From CAZXEJ01 sp964639895 (GTDB lineage: Bacteria; Desulfobacterota_D; UBA1144; Nemesobacterales; JADFKM01): a DNA stretch of 48,041 nt. The notes below the pieces were generated by a model. It saw only the letters and a list, made by a program, of their open reading frames with translations, was not told the DNA's origin and did not search any database. The DNA lies in contig CAZXEJ010000015.1 in NCBI GenBank assembly GCA_964639895.1, forward strand, positions 1-48,041, given 5' to 3'. Each line of letters starts with the position of its first letter. Within the stretch, counting starts at the first letter, position 1. Both the position numbers and the translations under genes were made by a program. Shown piece after piece: positions 7,955 through 15,403 of this stretch.

Positions 7955-8410
7955 CTACGCCTTCCTGAGCAGCGTTGACGCGGGTGCGGGCGGTTGCTGG
8001 GTCGGGGCAGGCGGCCTGAGGAACCCAAGTGCCCTTCTTATGAAGGACAGCGAGCGCTGTATGAGAAGGTTGTTGAAAGCGTTCATCTCCTCGATACTCT
8101 GCAGCACCGAGACAAGCCGAAGCCTCAGGCTCTTGAGTTCTTCGTCCCCGGTGTGCTCGTAGATGGCGGCGAGCGTGGGATCGCCGTCATGCGCGAGATC
8201 GGCGAAGTGGAGCCGTATGATGCGCACGCGTTCCTCCTCGAGAAGCCTCAACCTCAGAAGAAGCGTGTCCTTCTCCTTCGATAGGTCGATTATGCGGGCG
8301 CCGTCCATCTCGACCAGACATTCTTTCTCGGCGGCCAGCAGGCCGAGCAGCCTGCAGTAGCCGCTTATCTGTTCGCGCAGGACGTTTTTGAGCTTCGTCG
8401 TATCGCTCAT
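7955..8410 (-). CDS. flgN: FlgN-like export chaperone
   Basis: A 151-residue mostly helical protein with N-terminal LKNVLREQISGYCRLLGLLAAEKECLVE, the FlgN pattern of a helix that binds FlgK and FlgL. The second half continues as helices to about residue 125 and ends in a Pro/Ala-rich tail. FlgN keeps the junction proteins unpolymerised and delivers them to the export gate. Sequence conservation in this family is low, so position matters: it lies directly between flgM and flgK, overlapping flgM by four bases. Confidence 0.85.
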   Translation of the reverse strand: MSDTTKLKNVLREQISGYCRLLGLLAAEKECLVEMDGARIIDLSKEKDTLLLRLRLLEEERVRIIRLHFADLAHDGDPTLAAIYEHTGDEELKSLRLRLVSVLQSIEEMNAFNNLLIQRSLSFIRRALGFLRPPAPTQQPPAPASTLLRKA

Positions 8411-8691
8411 AGCTCGTCGATTAGCTTCTCGGCTATCTTGTTGGAATCGATGACGTATTGTCCCGACTCAATCGCTTTCCGCACGCTCTCGACCCTCTCG
8501 AGCCTGACGTCGGGAAGCTGGTTGACCAGCTGCTTGAGCTCCCGCGCAAGGACCGAGATCTCCACCCTGTCGCCCTTCCGTCCCGCCTCCTTGGTGTCAC
8601 GCGCCCCCGCACCCCCCTTGGCGGCCCCCACGCCCTGGGTCGTGTGCTTGACGTCTCCGACGTCTACGGGCTTGTTGCCATGAATCTTCAT
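8407..8691 (-). CDS. flgM: Anti-sigma-28 factor FlgM
   Basis: A 94-residue protein. The flexible N-terminal half (Gly/Lys-rich) is the export signal and unstructured region. The second half has the FlgM core GDRVEISVLARELKQL and the sigma-binding helices (VRKAIESGQYVIDSNKIAEKLI). It should hold FliA inactive until the hook is finished and FlgM is secreted. fliA is in this window at 22973-23713. The ribosome-binding site is GAGGTAGTGAAGG before the ATG. The gene starts 29 bp after flgJ and overlaps flgN by four bases. Confidence 0.92.
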   Translation of the reverse strand: MKIHGNKPVDVGDVKHTTQGVGAAKGGAGARDTKEAGRKGDRVEISVLARELKQLVNQLPDVRLERVESVRKAIESGQYVIDSNKIAEKLIDEL

Positions 8692-8720
8692 CCTTCACTA
8701 CCTCATCGCACTAATCACTA

Positions 8721-10208
8721 TTATTTATTATCGACCCGAAACGCATATTCTTTAGTCGAATCCAAAGGATCGACCGTCCTGCCCGCATATCGTACCTCGA
8801 AATGGACATGCGGCCCCGTGGACATTCCCGTGCTACCCACGCGTGCCACTACGTCGCCCGCATTGACTTCGTCACCCACGTCGACCAGATTGACCTCGTT
8901 GTGGGCGTACTTCGTCACGACACCGCCCGCGTGCTCTATGACGACGATGTTGCCGTACCCTTTCTGCCACCCGCTGTAGACCACCCTGCCGGCCCCCACG
9001 GCGTGTATGGGGGTTCCGGCGGGAGCAGCTATGTCGACACCATCGTGCATCTTCCAGCGACCCGTTATGGGATGCTTGCGCATGCCGAAGTAGGAGCTTA
9101 TCCTTCCGTCCACGGGAAGGCGGTGTATAAGGAAGGGGGCCGGCCGGGACGCCTGCGCTTCACCCCCTCTTTCCTCGGGCGGTGAAGCGGCCGCCAACGT
9201 AGATGATGATCCGCCATCTTCCCGCCGCAGGGAACGGGTTTCGGCTGGTGCTGCACGTGGGGTCGACCGTGCCGGCGGCTGCCCGGACTCGACCGCGGCA
9301 GTGCGGGCGGCGCCCACGGACCCATCCCCCGAGGGGCGCCGTAGGGAGGAGAGGGCCCCTTCGGTGCGGAGGGGCTTCCCGGTCAAGTGCTGCGAGCCAC
9401 CGCTTGACACATCGGGAAACGCGTTCATCGCAAGGAACGGGTTGCGGGGGCTCGGCGGAGGGCCGTAGGCCTGCTTCCACTCACCCCAACGCAACGAGTG
9501 CAGCCGTCTCAGATCGGGAAGGGCGTTCATGGCGAGGAACGGGTTTACACCCTGTGCTCCGCCGTCTCGAGAGGCCGTTGGGGCCGTCCCTGCCGTGACG
9601 CGCGCCTCTGGTGCAGCTGCGTGTGCATGAGGCGAATCCGGCGCCTCGCCCTCGGAGGCGCGCCGCTGCACAACCGAGGGCGCGGGGCTCGTAGCGCCGG
9701 CATCGGGCGTCGTTACTCCCGTCGCGGCCGGCGCCGTCGCCGAAGGCGCCGCAGCCGCTCCACCCGACGCATCGGCTCGTGCCGTGTCCGCGGGCGCGCC
9801 CTCAGGCTGCCGGGGACCGGGAGTCCCGGTCACCTCCGCCACATCCCGCCCCCTGTCTCCGGCCCCCCCACCCGCGGGGGACGACTTGCGTTCTATTGCC
9901 TTAAGAACCATGTCCGCCACCCCTGTACCACGCTTGGCCAGGAATCTCGAGAGCTCCATGTCGATGAGACCGGTGAATATCTCCCCTCCCGTCATCCCTT
10001 CGGTGGGGGAAGCGACGGTGCGCCTCATGGCCTTGAGCATCTCGTTCAGGAAATATCCCTCTATCTCCGAGGCCACCCTCTTACGTACGGCCGGCTCCTT
10101 GAGCTTGTCCGCCGGAAGGCGCCTCAGTGTCTCCAGTCCCCCATAGAGAACCCCGTCTACGGCAACCGACCCATCGATGGGTCGTGGAACGATGGCGTCC
10201 ATCGGCAC
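8721..10208 (-). CDS. flgJ: FlgJ rod-binding domain fused to M23 peptidase
   Basis: A 495-residue two-domain protein. Residues about 37-105 are the FlgJ rod-binding domain (EIEGYFLNEMLKAMRRTV, GGEIFTGLIDMELSRFLAKR). Residues about 360-485 are an M23 (lysostaphin/LytM) zinc endopeptidase with ligands H388 and D392 (MHDGVD) and H467/H469 (GPHVHF). The classic dual-domain FlgJ of Salmonella has a glucosaminidase instead, so this version should open peptidoglycan for the rod by cutting peptide cross-links. The 250-residue linker is rich in Ala, Pro, Gly and Ser and holds two copies of an 11-residue motif, NPFLAMNALPD (222-232) and NPFLAMNAFPD (256-266). There is no signal peptide, as expected for export through the flagellar channel. 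It follows flgI by 7 bp. Confidence 0.9.
   Translation of the reverse strand: MPMDAIVPRPIDGSVAVDGVLYGGLETLRRLPADKLKEPAVRKRVASEIEGYFLNEMLKAMRRTVASPTEGMTGGEIFTGLIDMELSRFLAKRGTGVADMVLKAIERKSSPAGGGAGDRGRDVAEVTGTPGPRQPEGAPADTARADASGGAAAAPSATAPAATGVTTPDAGATSPAPSVVQRRASEGEAPDSPHAHAAAPEARVTAGTAPTASRDGGAQGVNPFLAMNALPDLRRLHSLRWGEWKQAYGPPPSPRNPFLAMNAFPDVSSGGSQHLTGKPLRTEGALSSLRRPSGDGSVGAARTAAVESGQPPARSTPRAAPAETRSLRREDGGSSSTLAAASPPEERGGEAQASRPAPFLIHRLPVDGRISSYFGMRKHPITGRWKMHDGVDIAAPAGTPIHAVGAGRVVYSGWQKGYGNIVVIEHAGGVVTKYAHNEVNLVDVGDEVNAGDVVARVGSTGMSTGPHVHFEVRYAGRTVDPLDSTKEYAFRVDNK
9411..9545 (-). repeat. Two copies of an NPFLAMNA(L/F)PD coding repeat
   Basis: The flgJ linker codes twice for the same 11-residue peptide, at 9513-9545 (NPFLAMNALPD) and 9411-9443 (NPFLAMNAFPD), 34 residues apart. 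They are the only conserved-looking segments in an otherwise low-complexity linker, which suggests a short binding motif. Confidence 0.7.
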
Positions 10209-10215
10209 TTCCTCC

Positions 10216-11367
10216 CTAGATGATCTTAAGCTCCGCCCTCAACGCCCCGGCGGCCTTGAGCGACTGGAGTATCGATATGAGATCCCTCGGCGTCACGCCC
10301 AGAGCGTTCAGGGCCTTGACAACCTCGCCCAGCGTCACACCCGAGACCTCGGTGAGCGCAACGCTCTTCTCCTCCACCCCAACGTCCCGCTGCGGCACGA
10401 CCACCGTCTCGGCGCTCTCGGGAGCGAACGGCGGCGGCTGCACTATGTCTTGGAAGGTCTTTATCTCGATGGTGAGGCTTCCGTGCGCGATGGCCACGGG
10501 CCGTATGCGCACGTCGTTTCCTATGACCACCGTCCCCGTGCGCTCGTTTATCACCACCACGGGGGGGACTTCGACGTCGACCTCCAGTTCCTGCACCATG
10601 TCCACGAACTCGGCAACCCTGTCCTTGTAGCGGTCGGGGACGTCGAACCTCACCGTCATCGGGTCGAGCACCTTGGCCCTTGCGGCCGAATCGATCCGGT
10701 TGATCAGTCCGGCTATGGCCGTAGCGGTGCGGAAATCCGGCCTCTCCAGAAGCAGGGTTATGCCTCGTGCGGGATCGAAGACGAAGGGGACGTCCCTCTC
10801 GACCATGACGCCGCCCGGAACGGCGCCGCTCGTCTGGTGGTTCTTCTCCACCCTGTTGCCCCCGGCACCGCCTATGAATCCACCGATCGAGACCGGCCCC
10901 TGCGCCAGCGCGTACACCTTGCCGTCGGGTCCCTTCAGCGGGGTGATGAGCAACGTCCCGCCCTGGAGGCTCTTGGCATCGGCGATCGTAGAGACCAGGG
11001 CGTCGGTCTTGAACCCCACCTTCGCATACGGGGGTATGACGGCCGTCACCATCACGGCGGCGCTGTTCTTGGCCCTTATGTCGCGGGGCTTCTTGACCGT
11101 TATACCCATTCGCTGCAACATGTTGGCTATCGTCTGGGCCGTGGCGAGGCCCTTGTCGCCAGTGCCGTCCAGCCCCACCACGAGGCCGAACCCGACGAGC
11201 TGGACGTCCCTCATCCCCTCGACCGTGGTGATGTTGCCTATCTTCTCCCCACCAAACGAGGCGGCCGGAGCCAGAGCAAGAGACAATCCCAGGAGGCCGA
11301 GTGCGGCCAGGGCCACCCGAATGGCCATCCGTAATCGACGCTCACAACCACAATGCCTCTTCACCAC
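10216..11367 (-). CDS. flgI: P-ring protein FlgI
   Basis: FlgI builds the periplasmic P ring around the rod. After a signal peptide (VALAALGLLGLSLALAPAASFG) the mature protein begins EKIGNITTVEGMRDVQLVGF, the family hallmark, followed by GLVVGLDGTGDKG. The rest matches FlgI to the end (VVKALNALGVTPRDLISILQ). The start is uncertain. GTG codons at 11367 and 11364 follow GGAGG at 11380-11384 and give a basic n-region; ATG 11328 starts right before the hydrophobic core but lacks a ribosome-binding site; GTG 11400 would overlap flgH. All give the same mature protein. flgA, its assembly chaperone, is two genes upstream. Confidence 0.93.
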   Translation of the reverse strand: MVKRHCGCERRLRMAIRVALAALGLLGLSLALAPAASFGGEKIGNITTVEGMRDVQLVGFGLVVGLDGTGDKGLATAQTIANMLQRMGITVKKPRDIRAKNSAAVMVTAVIPPYAKVGFKTDALVSTIADAKSLQGGTLLITPLKGPDGKVYALAQGPVSIGGFIGGAGGNRVEKNHQTSGAVPGGVMVERDVPFVFDPARGITLLLERPDFRTATAIAGLINRIDSAARAKVLDPMTVRFDVPDRYKDRVAEFVDMVQELEVDVEVPPVVVINERTGTVVIGNDVRIRPVAIAHGSLTIEIKTFQDIVQPPPFAPESAETVVVPQRDVGVEEKSVALTEVSGVTLGEVVKALNALGVTPRDLISILQSLKAAGALRAELKII

Positions 11368-11387
11368 CGCTGCTTCTTCCTCCGAGG

Positions 11388-12101
11388 TCAGAACGGCCAC
11401 AGGTTGTCCAGGATCCTCACCATCCAGCCCGGCGACTGCTTGTCCTGGATAACCCCCTTTCCCACCAGGTAGATCTGCGCGTCGGCCACACGCTGGCTAG
11501 AGACGGTGTTGTCGACGTCGATGTCGTCGGGACGGATTATACCCCTGAGGACCAGGATCTGTTTTTCCCTGTTTATGGTCACCTCTTTCCTCGACTCTAT
11601 GACGAGGTTGCCGTTGGGCTGTACTTCGACCACCTTGGCCGTGATGGTGCCCACGAGCCTGCCCGACCGCTTGGTCTCACCCGTACCCTCGAACTCGTCC
11701 GTCATATTGCCCTTCACGGTGGGCGAGAACGGCTTGGCCTGGCCGAAGAGATTCTTGAAGCCGAAATGAAGCGGGGCACCGAAGACGTCGTCGACTCCTG
11801 CATCGAGCGTGGACGTGCGGTCGGACGCCGTCGACGCCTTACCGGAGCCGGAGAAGCTCTCGACCACGCGTATGGTAACGATGTCATTGAGCCGCCGGGC
11901 CTTGAGGTCTTCGTAGAGGCTGGGCGAATCGTGCCACAGAGAGTTGCGAGGAGGCTCGGGCTGCTTGACGGTCTCGTAGACGTAGTGCGGGGGCGGAGGT
12001 GGAAGGGTGGAGCAGCCTGCCGATCCAACCACGACCGCCAGCACCGCCGCCGCAAGCAGCGGTCCGCGGCCCTCAGTACTCGATCTTGACCGTGTTCTCA
12101 T
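11388..12101 (-). CDS. flgH: L-ring lipoprotein FlgH
   Basis: A 237-residue outer-membrane L-ring subunit. It begins with a basic n-region, a hydrophobic stretch and the lipobox SAGC, so the mature N-terminus is an acylated cysteine. The conserved core follows (PSLYEDLKARRLNDIVTIRV, VKGNMTDEFEGTGET, GTITAKVVEVQPNGNLVIE), ending with the family motif for ring formation. Its start overlaps flgA by 29 bp; no later start would keep the signal peptide. Presence of FlgH and FlgI together is the best evidence here for a diderm cell with an outer membrane. Confidence 0.94.
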   Translation of the reverse strand: MRTRSRSSTEGRGPLLAAAVLAVVVGSAGCSTLPPPPPHYVYETVKQPEPPRNSLWHDSPSLYEDLKARRLNDIVTIRVVESFSGSGKASTASDRTSTLDAGVDDVFGAPLHFGFKNLFGQAKPFSPTVKGNMTDEFEGTGETKRSGRLVGTITAKVVEVQPNGNLVIESRKEVTINREKQILVLRGIIRPDDIDVDNTVSSQRVADAQIYLVGKGVIQDKQSPGWMVRILDNLWPF

Positions 12102-12738
12102 CTATCATCTTCCCCTTGAGCACCGTCTTGCGCTCCGTAGAGAGGTTGCGCACCGTGACGTAGTCGCCCACGTAGCCGTCACGCTTGAGCTCGCCCAGGG
12201 CCGTGACCACGAGGCGCGGCGACTCCATGACGATGAGGACACGCCGTCCTCTCTTGATCTTGGTCCTGCCCTCCAGCATGGACTCGCGCAGCACCGTGTT
12301 GGCCGCCACCGAGCGCGTGAGCACCTTGCCCACGGCCGCCTTCGTATCCCTAACGGCGCCCTTCGGTATGCGGTCGACCTCCATGAGCGTGCGGTAGAGA
12401 TCCTCGCGCACGAGCCTCCGCCCCTTCCTGAGCGAACGGGAAGCAGCCACGACGGGGGCGAACGCCCGGACGGTTGTCTCGACCACTACGTCTCGGCCTC
12501 GGGGGAACTTGAGCAGGAACACCGACCGGCCGGGCGGCGGCTCGATGGGCACGACCTCTACGGGAGGTGCGGCCGGCAGTGCGGCGTCCGCCTTGAGTGG
12601 ACCCAGCTCGTACTCCTCCCACGGATAGTGCTCCACGAGATAGCCATTGATCACACCCCTTACGTCCCACGCCGACGCCTGGGCGGCGAAGGAGAGAAGA
12701 ACCGTCACCTGGATCCCTACAAGCAGCAGGCGGCCCAT
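12073..12738 (-). CDS. flgA: P-ring assembly chaperone FlgA
   Basis: A 221-residue periplasmic protein with a signal peptide (MGRLLLVGIQVTVLLSFAAQASA). The C-terminal SAF/ChapFlgA domain is clear: SLRKGRRLVREDLYRTLMEV, AVGKVLTRSVAANTVLRESML, RGRRVLIVMESPRLVV and a final KTVLKGKMIDENTVKIEY. FlgA assists FlgI polymerisation. The gene sits 4 bp after flgG and overlaps flgH, in the usual flgF-G-A-H-I order. The N-terminal half is variable, as in the family. Confidence 0.93.
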   Translation of the reverse strand: MGRLLLVGIQVTVLLSFAAQASAWDVRGVINGYLVEHYPWEEYELGPLKADAALPAAPPVEVVPIEPPPGRSVFLLKFPRGRDVVVETTVRAFAPVVAASRSLRKGRRLVREDLYRTLMEVDRIPKGAVRDTKAAVGKVLTRSVAANTVLRESMLEGRTKIKRGRRVLIVMESPRLVVTALGELKRDGYVGDYVTVRNLSTERKTVLKGKMIDENTVKIEY

Positions 12739-12742
12739 CGCA

Positions 12743-13531
12743 TCACCTCTTCATGTTGTTGGCCATCTGCAGCATCTCGTCGGCCACTTGGACGGCCTTG
12801 GAGTTTATCTCGTAGGCCCGTTGGCTTATGATCATCTGGATCATCTCTTCCACTATGTTGACGCTGCTCATCTCCACGAACCCCTGCGATATGGTGCCCA
12901 GTCCGTCGTTGCCGGGGTTGTCGACTATGGGGTCTCCAGAGGCCGCCGTCACCGTGAACAGGCTCTTTCCGATCGACTTCAGGCCGGCCGGGTTTATGAA
13001 CCGCGCGATCTCTATCTGGCCGACCTCCGTCGGCACTTCGCTTCCAGCCTGTAGAGCGCTCACGATTCCGTCCGACCCTACGGTCACGCTCACCGTATCG
13101 GAGGGAAGCGTTATCTCGGGGTCCAGCGGGTAGCCGTCCGAGTTCACTATGCGCCCCTCGCTGTCGAGCTTGAACGCCCCGGCCCGCGTGTAGGCCGTGG
13201 TGCCGTCGGGCAGCAGCACCTGGAAGAAGCCGTTGCCCTCTATGACGAGGTCGAGGGGGTTACCCGTGTGGACGAAGTCCCCTTGCTCGAACACCTTCTG
13301 TACGGCCACGGGTTTCACGCCGAGCCCTATCTGTATACCGGAAGGTATCTGCAACCCCTCGGCCGACACCGCTCCCGGCGTGCGCAGGTCCTGGTAGACG
13401 AGCTCCTGGAAGTCGGCCCTGCTCTTCTTGTAGCCTATGGTGTTCGCGTTCGAGAGGTTGTTGGCGATGACGTCTATGTTGAGGCTCTGCGCCTCCATGC
13501 CCGTGGCGGCTATGAACAGCGATTTCAGCAT
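12743..13531 (-). CDS. flgG: Distal rod protein FlgG
   Basis: A 262-residue rod protein of standard length. The N-terminus MLKSLFIAATGMEAQSLNID and IANNLSNANTIGYKKSRADF are the rod/hook D0 signature, with the FlgG-specific long insertion (FQELVYQDLRTPGAVSAEGL). The C-terminus SVNIVEEMIQMIISQRAYEI and the final helix complete the coiled D0 domain. FlgG forms the distal rod that crosses the P and L rings, whose genes follow immediately. It starts 31 bp after flgF. Confidence 0.96.
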   Translation of the reverse strand: MLKSLFIAATGMEAQSLNIDVIANNLSNANTIGYKKSRADFQELVYQDLRTPGAVSAEGLQIPSGIQIGLGVKPVAVQKVFEQGDFVHTGNPLDLVIEGNGFFQVLLPDGTTAYTRAGAFKLDSEGRIVNSDGYPLDPEITLPSDTVSVTVGSDGIVSALQAGSEVPTEVGQIEIARFINPAGLKSIGKSLFTVTAASGDPIVDNPGNDGLGTISQGFVEMSSVNIVEEMIQMIISQRAYEINSKAVQVADEMLQMANNMKR

Positions 13532-13562
13532 ATCGACGTCCCTCCCGTAAGGAGGCCCGCGC

Positions 13563-14270
13563 TCAGACGCGCGCGACCTCGTTGTTTATCTTGGCCGCGG
13601 CCTCGTCGAAGAGCTGTACGGCCTTCTGGTAGCTCTCGAACTCCCTGAGAACGGTGATCATCTTGAACATCTCCATCATCGGGCTCACGTTTGAAGCCTC
13701 AAGCACCCCCGTCTTGACCCTTGCTTCCACGGCCGCCGCACGGGCCGGCGAATAGAAGGCGGCCCCACCGACGCGCACCATCTTCGCTCCGGCCGGAAGC
13801 GTCACCACTCGTATGGTGTCCACCTCGGCACCGCCGGCACTCACCGTACCGCGACCGTCTATGGCGACGTCGGCGCCGGGCGTCACCTTGATGGGTCGTC
13901 CGCGGCGCCCCAGCACCCTGCGGCCAGAACGAGTGACAAGGTAGCCGTCGGCATCCACGACCAGGTCCCCCCGCCGCGTGTACAGCCCTCCCTCGAGGCT
14001 TATGAACCCATCACCCTCGACGGCTATATCCAGAGGATTGCCCGTGCGTACCAGGTCGCCGGGAGAAAAATCGATCACCACCGAGCCCACAGCAGGCACC
14101 GCTTTCTCCTCGTCGGTCGCCCCGCCGTTTTTCAGCGGAGCTACCTCGAACGCGACGTCGGCTCGTTTGTAGCCCACGGTATCGAGATTCGCCAGGTTCT
14201 GCGAGATGACTTCAAACCGCTTCAGCCTGGCTAGGGCGCCGGACAGCACGATGTAGCTTTGCTTGTACAT
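13563..14270 (-). CDS. flgF: Proximal rod protein FlgF
   Basis: The start at 14270 gives a 235-residue FlgF (MYKQSYIVLSGALARLKRFE, then SQNLANLDTVGYKRADV). Upstream in-frame sequence is Arg/Gly-rich and non-homologous. The C-terminal D0 helix (MMEMFKMITVLREFESYQKA) is present. FlgF is a minor proximal-rod subunit. It opens the leftward flgF-G-A-H-I-J-M-N-K-L run. Oddly, the sigma-54 promoter at 14286-14299 predicts a transcript start only about four bases before this ATG, and no Shine-Dalgarno is visible, so the message may be almost leaderless. Confidence 0.9.
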   Translation of the reverse strand: MYKQSYIVLSGALARLKRFEVISQNLANLDTVGYKRADVAFEVAPLKNGGATDEEKAVPAVGSVVIDFSPGDLVRTGNPLDIAVEGDGFISLEGGLYTRRGDLVVDADGYLVTRSGRRVLGRRGRPIKVTPGADVAIDGRGTVSAGGAEVDTIRVVTLPAGAKMVRVGGAAFYSPARAAAVEARVKTGVLEASNVSPMMEMFKMITVLREFESYQKAVQLFDEAAAKINNEVARV

Positions 14271-14285
14271 GTCGGATGCATGCGG

Positions 14286-14299
14286 GCAACCTTCGTGCC
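14286..14299 (-). promoter_or_regulatory. Sigma-54 promoter of the flgF-to-flgL operon
   Basis: Minus-strand TGGCACGAAGGTTGCCC has GG and GC exactly ten bases apart with the consensus TGGCAC and TTGC flanks. The predicted start is near 14274. Confidence 0.85.
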
Positions 14300-14365
14300 A
14301 TACGAAAACCCCGGTTTCTACAACGCCTTGCACGGCCGCACCGCCGGACAAATAGGGGAAATTTT

Positions 14366-14740
14366 TCACCCGGCGGGCACTTTTTTCCCGCCCTCCAGGT
14401 AGACGCCTATGTTCAGGGCCAGCTCCACCTCGCCGACCGGCATCTCGAGCAGCGCGGCTATGTCGGAGGCGGCCATACCCCTCGAGGCCAGCGCCGCCAC
14501 CTCCTCGCGGCCCAGCACGTCCCTTGAGACGGGCACTATGGATTCGACCTCTCGGACCAAACTCTCCAGACAGGCTATCCTCTCGTCGGCGGCCCGTATC
14601 GCAACTTCCAGCGCGCCCAGCCTCTCCTCCACACGGCGGAGCAACACCGCCCCTGCGCGCAACCCGCTCGAGGCGGCGCGCCCACGGTGTGCAAGCAGGT
14701 TGATCGCCACGGCGCATCGAGCTCTGCTTCTCTCACCCAT
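14366..14740 (-). CDS. DUF2802-type small coiled-coil/HTH protein
   Basis: A 124-residue protein (from ATG 14740, or one residue more from GTG 14743) preceded by AGGGGGT. The N-terminal half is helical with heptad-like Leu/Val/Ala spacing (about residues 28-65, ERLGALEVAIRAADERIACL). The C-terminus, about residues 78-110 (VAALASRGMAASDIAALLEM, PVGEVELALNIG), resembles the small helix-turn-helix of DUF2802 proteins found in flagellar and chemotaxis clusters of other bacteria. Function is unknown. It has its own sigma-54 promoter and lies between flgF and fliK, so it is expected to be co-regulated with rod and hook genes. There is no signal or membrane segment. Confidence 0.7.
   Translation of the reverse strand: MGERSRARCAVAINLLAHRGRAASSGLRAGAVLLRRVEERLGALEVAIRAADERIACLESLVREVESIVPVSRDVLGREEVAALASRGMAASDIAALLEMPVGEVELALNIGVYLEGGKKVPAG
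14372..14395 (-). terminator. Hairpin at the end of the DUF2802 gene
   Basis: Minus-strand GGCGGG...CCCGCC encloses an AAAAAAGTG loop and overlaps the last codons. It is followed by GGTGAAAAATTT rather than a U-tract. It could weaken read-through into flgF. Confidence 0.3.
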
Positions 14741-14817
14741 CACCGTTTACCCCCTGGCGACAGCGCCCCCCGTCGGGCGCAGCGTCCTTGGAACGATTCA
14801 TATCGCAAAACTAAGGT

Positions 14818-14831
14818 GCAACTCACGTGCC
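14818..14831 (-). promoter_or_regulatory. Sigma-54 promoter of the DUF2802 gene
   Basis: Minus-strand TTGGCACGTGAGTTGCA is a full match to the -24/-12 consensus with GG-N10-GC. The predicted start near 14806 leaves a 65-base leader before the ATG at 14740. Confidence 0.85.
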
Positions 14832-14921
14832 AACTACGAGATGAGCCGCACCCATACACACTGCCCTCTCCGGGCCTATCCCCAACGAAGGACGCGCAAG
14901 AGAAGGCCGAGGGGAACATGT

Positions 14922-14952
14922 ACTTTTTTCCCGCAACGAGAACTTTTTTCCC
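14922..14952 (+). repeat. Direct repeat ACTTTTTTCCC, two copies
   Basis: ACTTTTTTCCC occurs twice with a 20-bp period, about 90-120 bp upstream of the DUF2802 sigma-54 promoter. The same T-run with ACT before and CC after recurs at 14379-14389 and 18694-18703, each upstream of another flagellar transcription unit. It could be an activator site; this is inference. Confidence 0.45.
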
Positions 14953-15267
14953 TCCCTAACGCCGGATCCCCAAGCGGGCACCGCCGGCGTCCGTCCCGGC
15001 CCCTTCTCCACCCACACCACCTTCTCCCCCGCACCTCAGCACAAGAATGCTCAAGCCTCCATGCAGGCCCTCCTCAACCCCGTCTCAATCGTCCCCCAGC
15101 CGCACCGTAACACCCTTTACGTCCTACCCTTTACGTCGCCCGGATCCCCCCTCCCAGCACCACCTCCGTGCGGTGGGGGTCAGCCTCGCCAGAGGGCCCA
15201 CATCGCCACCTACCCACCGTCGCCGCACCGCCTGCTCCCCTCCGCCCCTTCCCACCGGCCCCGACTT

Positions 15268-15281
15268 GGCACACCGATTGC
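15268..15281 (+). promoter_or_regulatory. Sigma-54 promoter of fliK-flgD-flgE
   Basis: TTGGCACACCGATTGCT matches the -24/-12 consensus with GG-N10-GC. The predicted start near 15293 places the fliK start downstream of it. Confidence 0.8.
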
Positions 15282-15403
15282 TCCAAGCGGAGGGCGTGAT
15301 CGCGGCAACGACGATCCCATCGACAGAACTTCCCGCGCCGGGCAGAGGGCCGGCGGCAGCCCCCTCGGCATCCCCGGAGGCGGGTGGAAACGGCAGATTC
15401 GAC

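Larger units (their letters stand above)
14832..15403. other. Divergent control region between DUF2802 gene and fliK
   Basis: About 570 bp without a supportable gene. It contains two copies of ACTTTTTTCCC (14922-14932 and 14942-14952, 20 bp apart) and the sigma-54 promoter of fliK at 15268. The rest is Pro-codon-rich, C-rich DNA that stays open in the fliK frame but lies mostly upstream of the promoter. Confidence 0.5.

Noticed and set aside
15047..15403. Upstream extension of fliK
   Set aside because: The frame is open, but a consensus sigma-54 promoter lies inside it at 15268, and the translated part is Pro/Ser-rich without homology.
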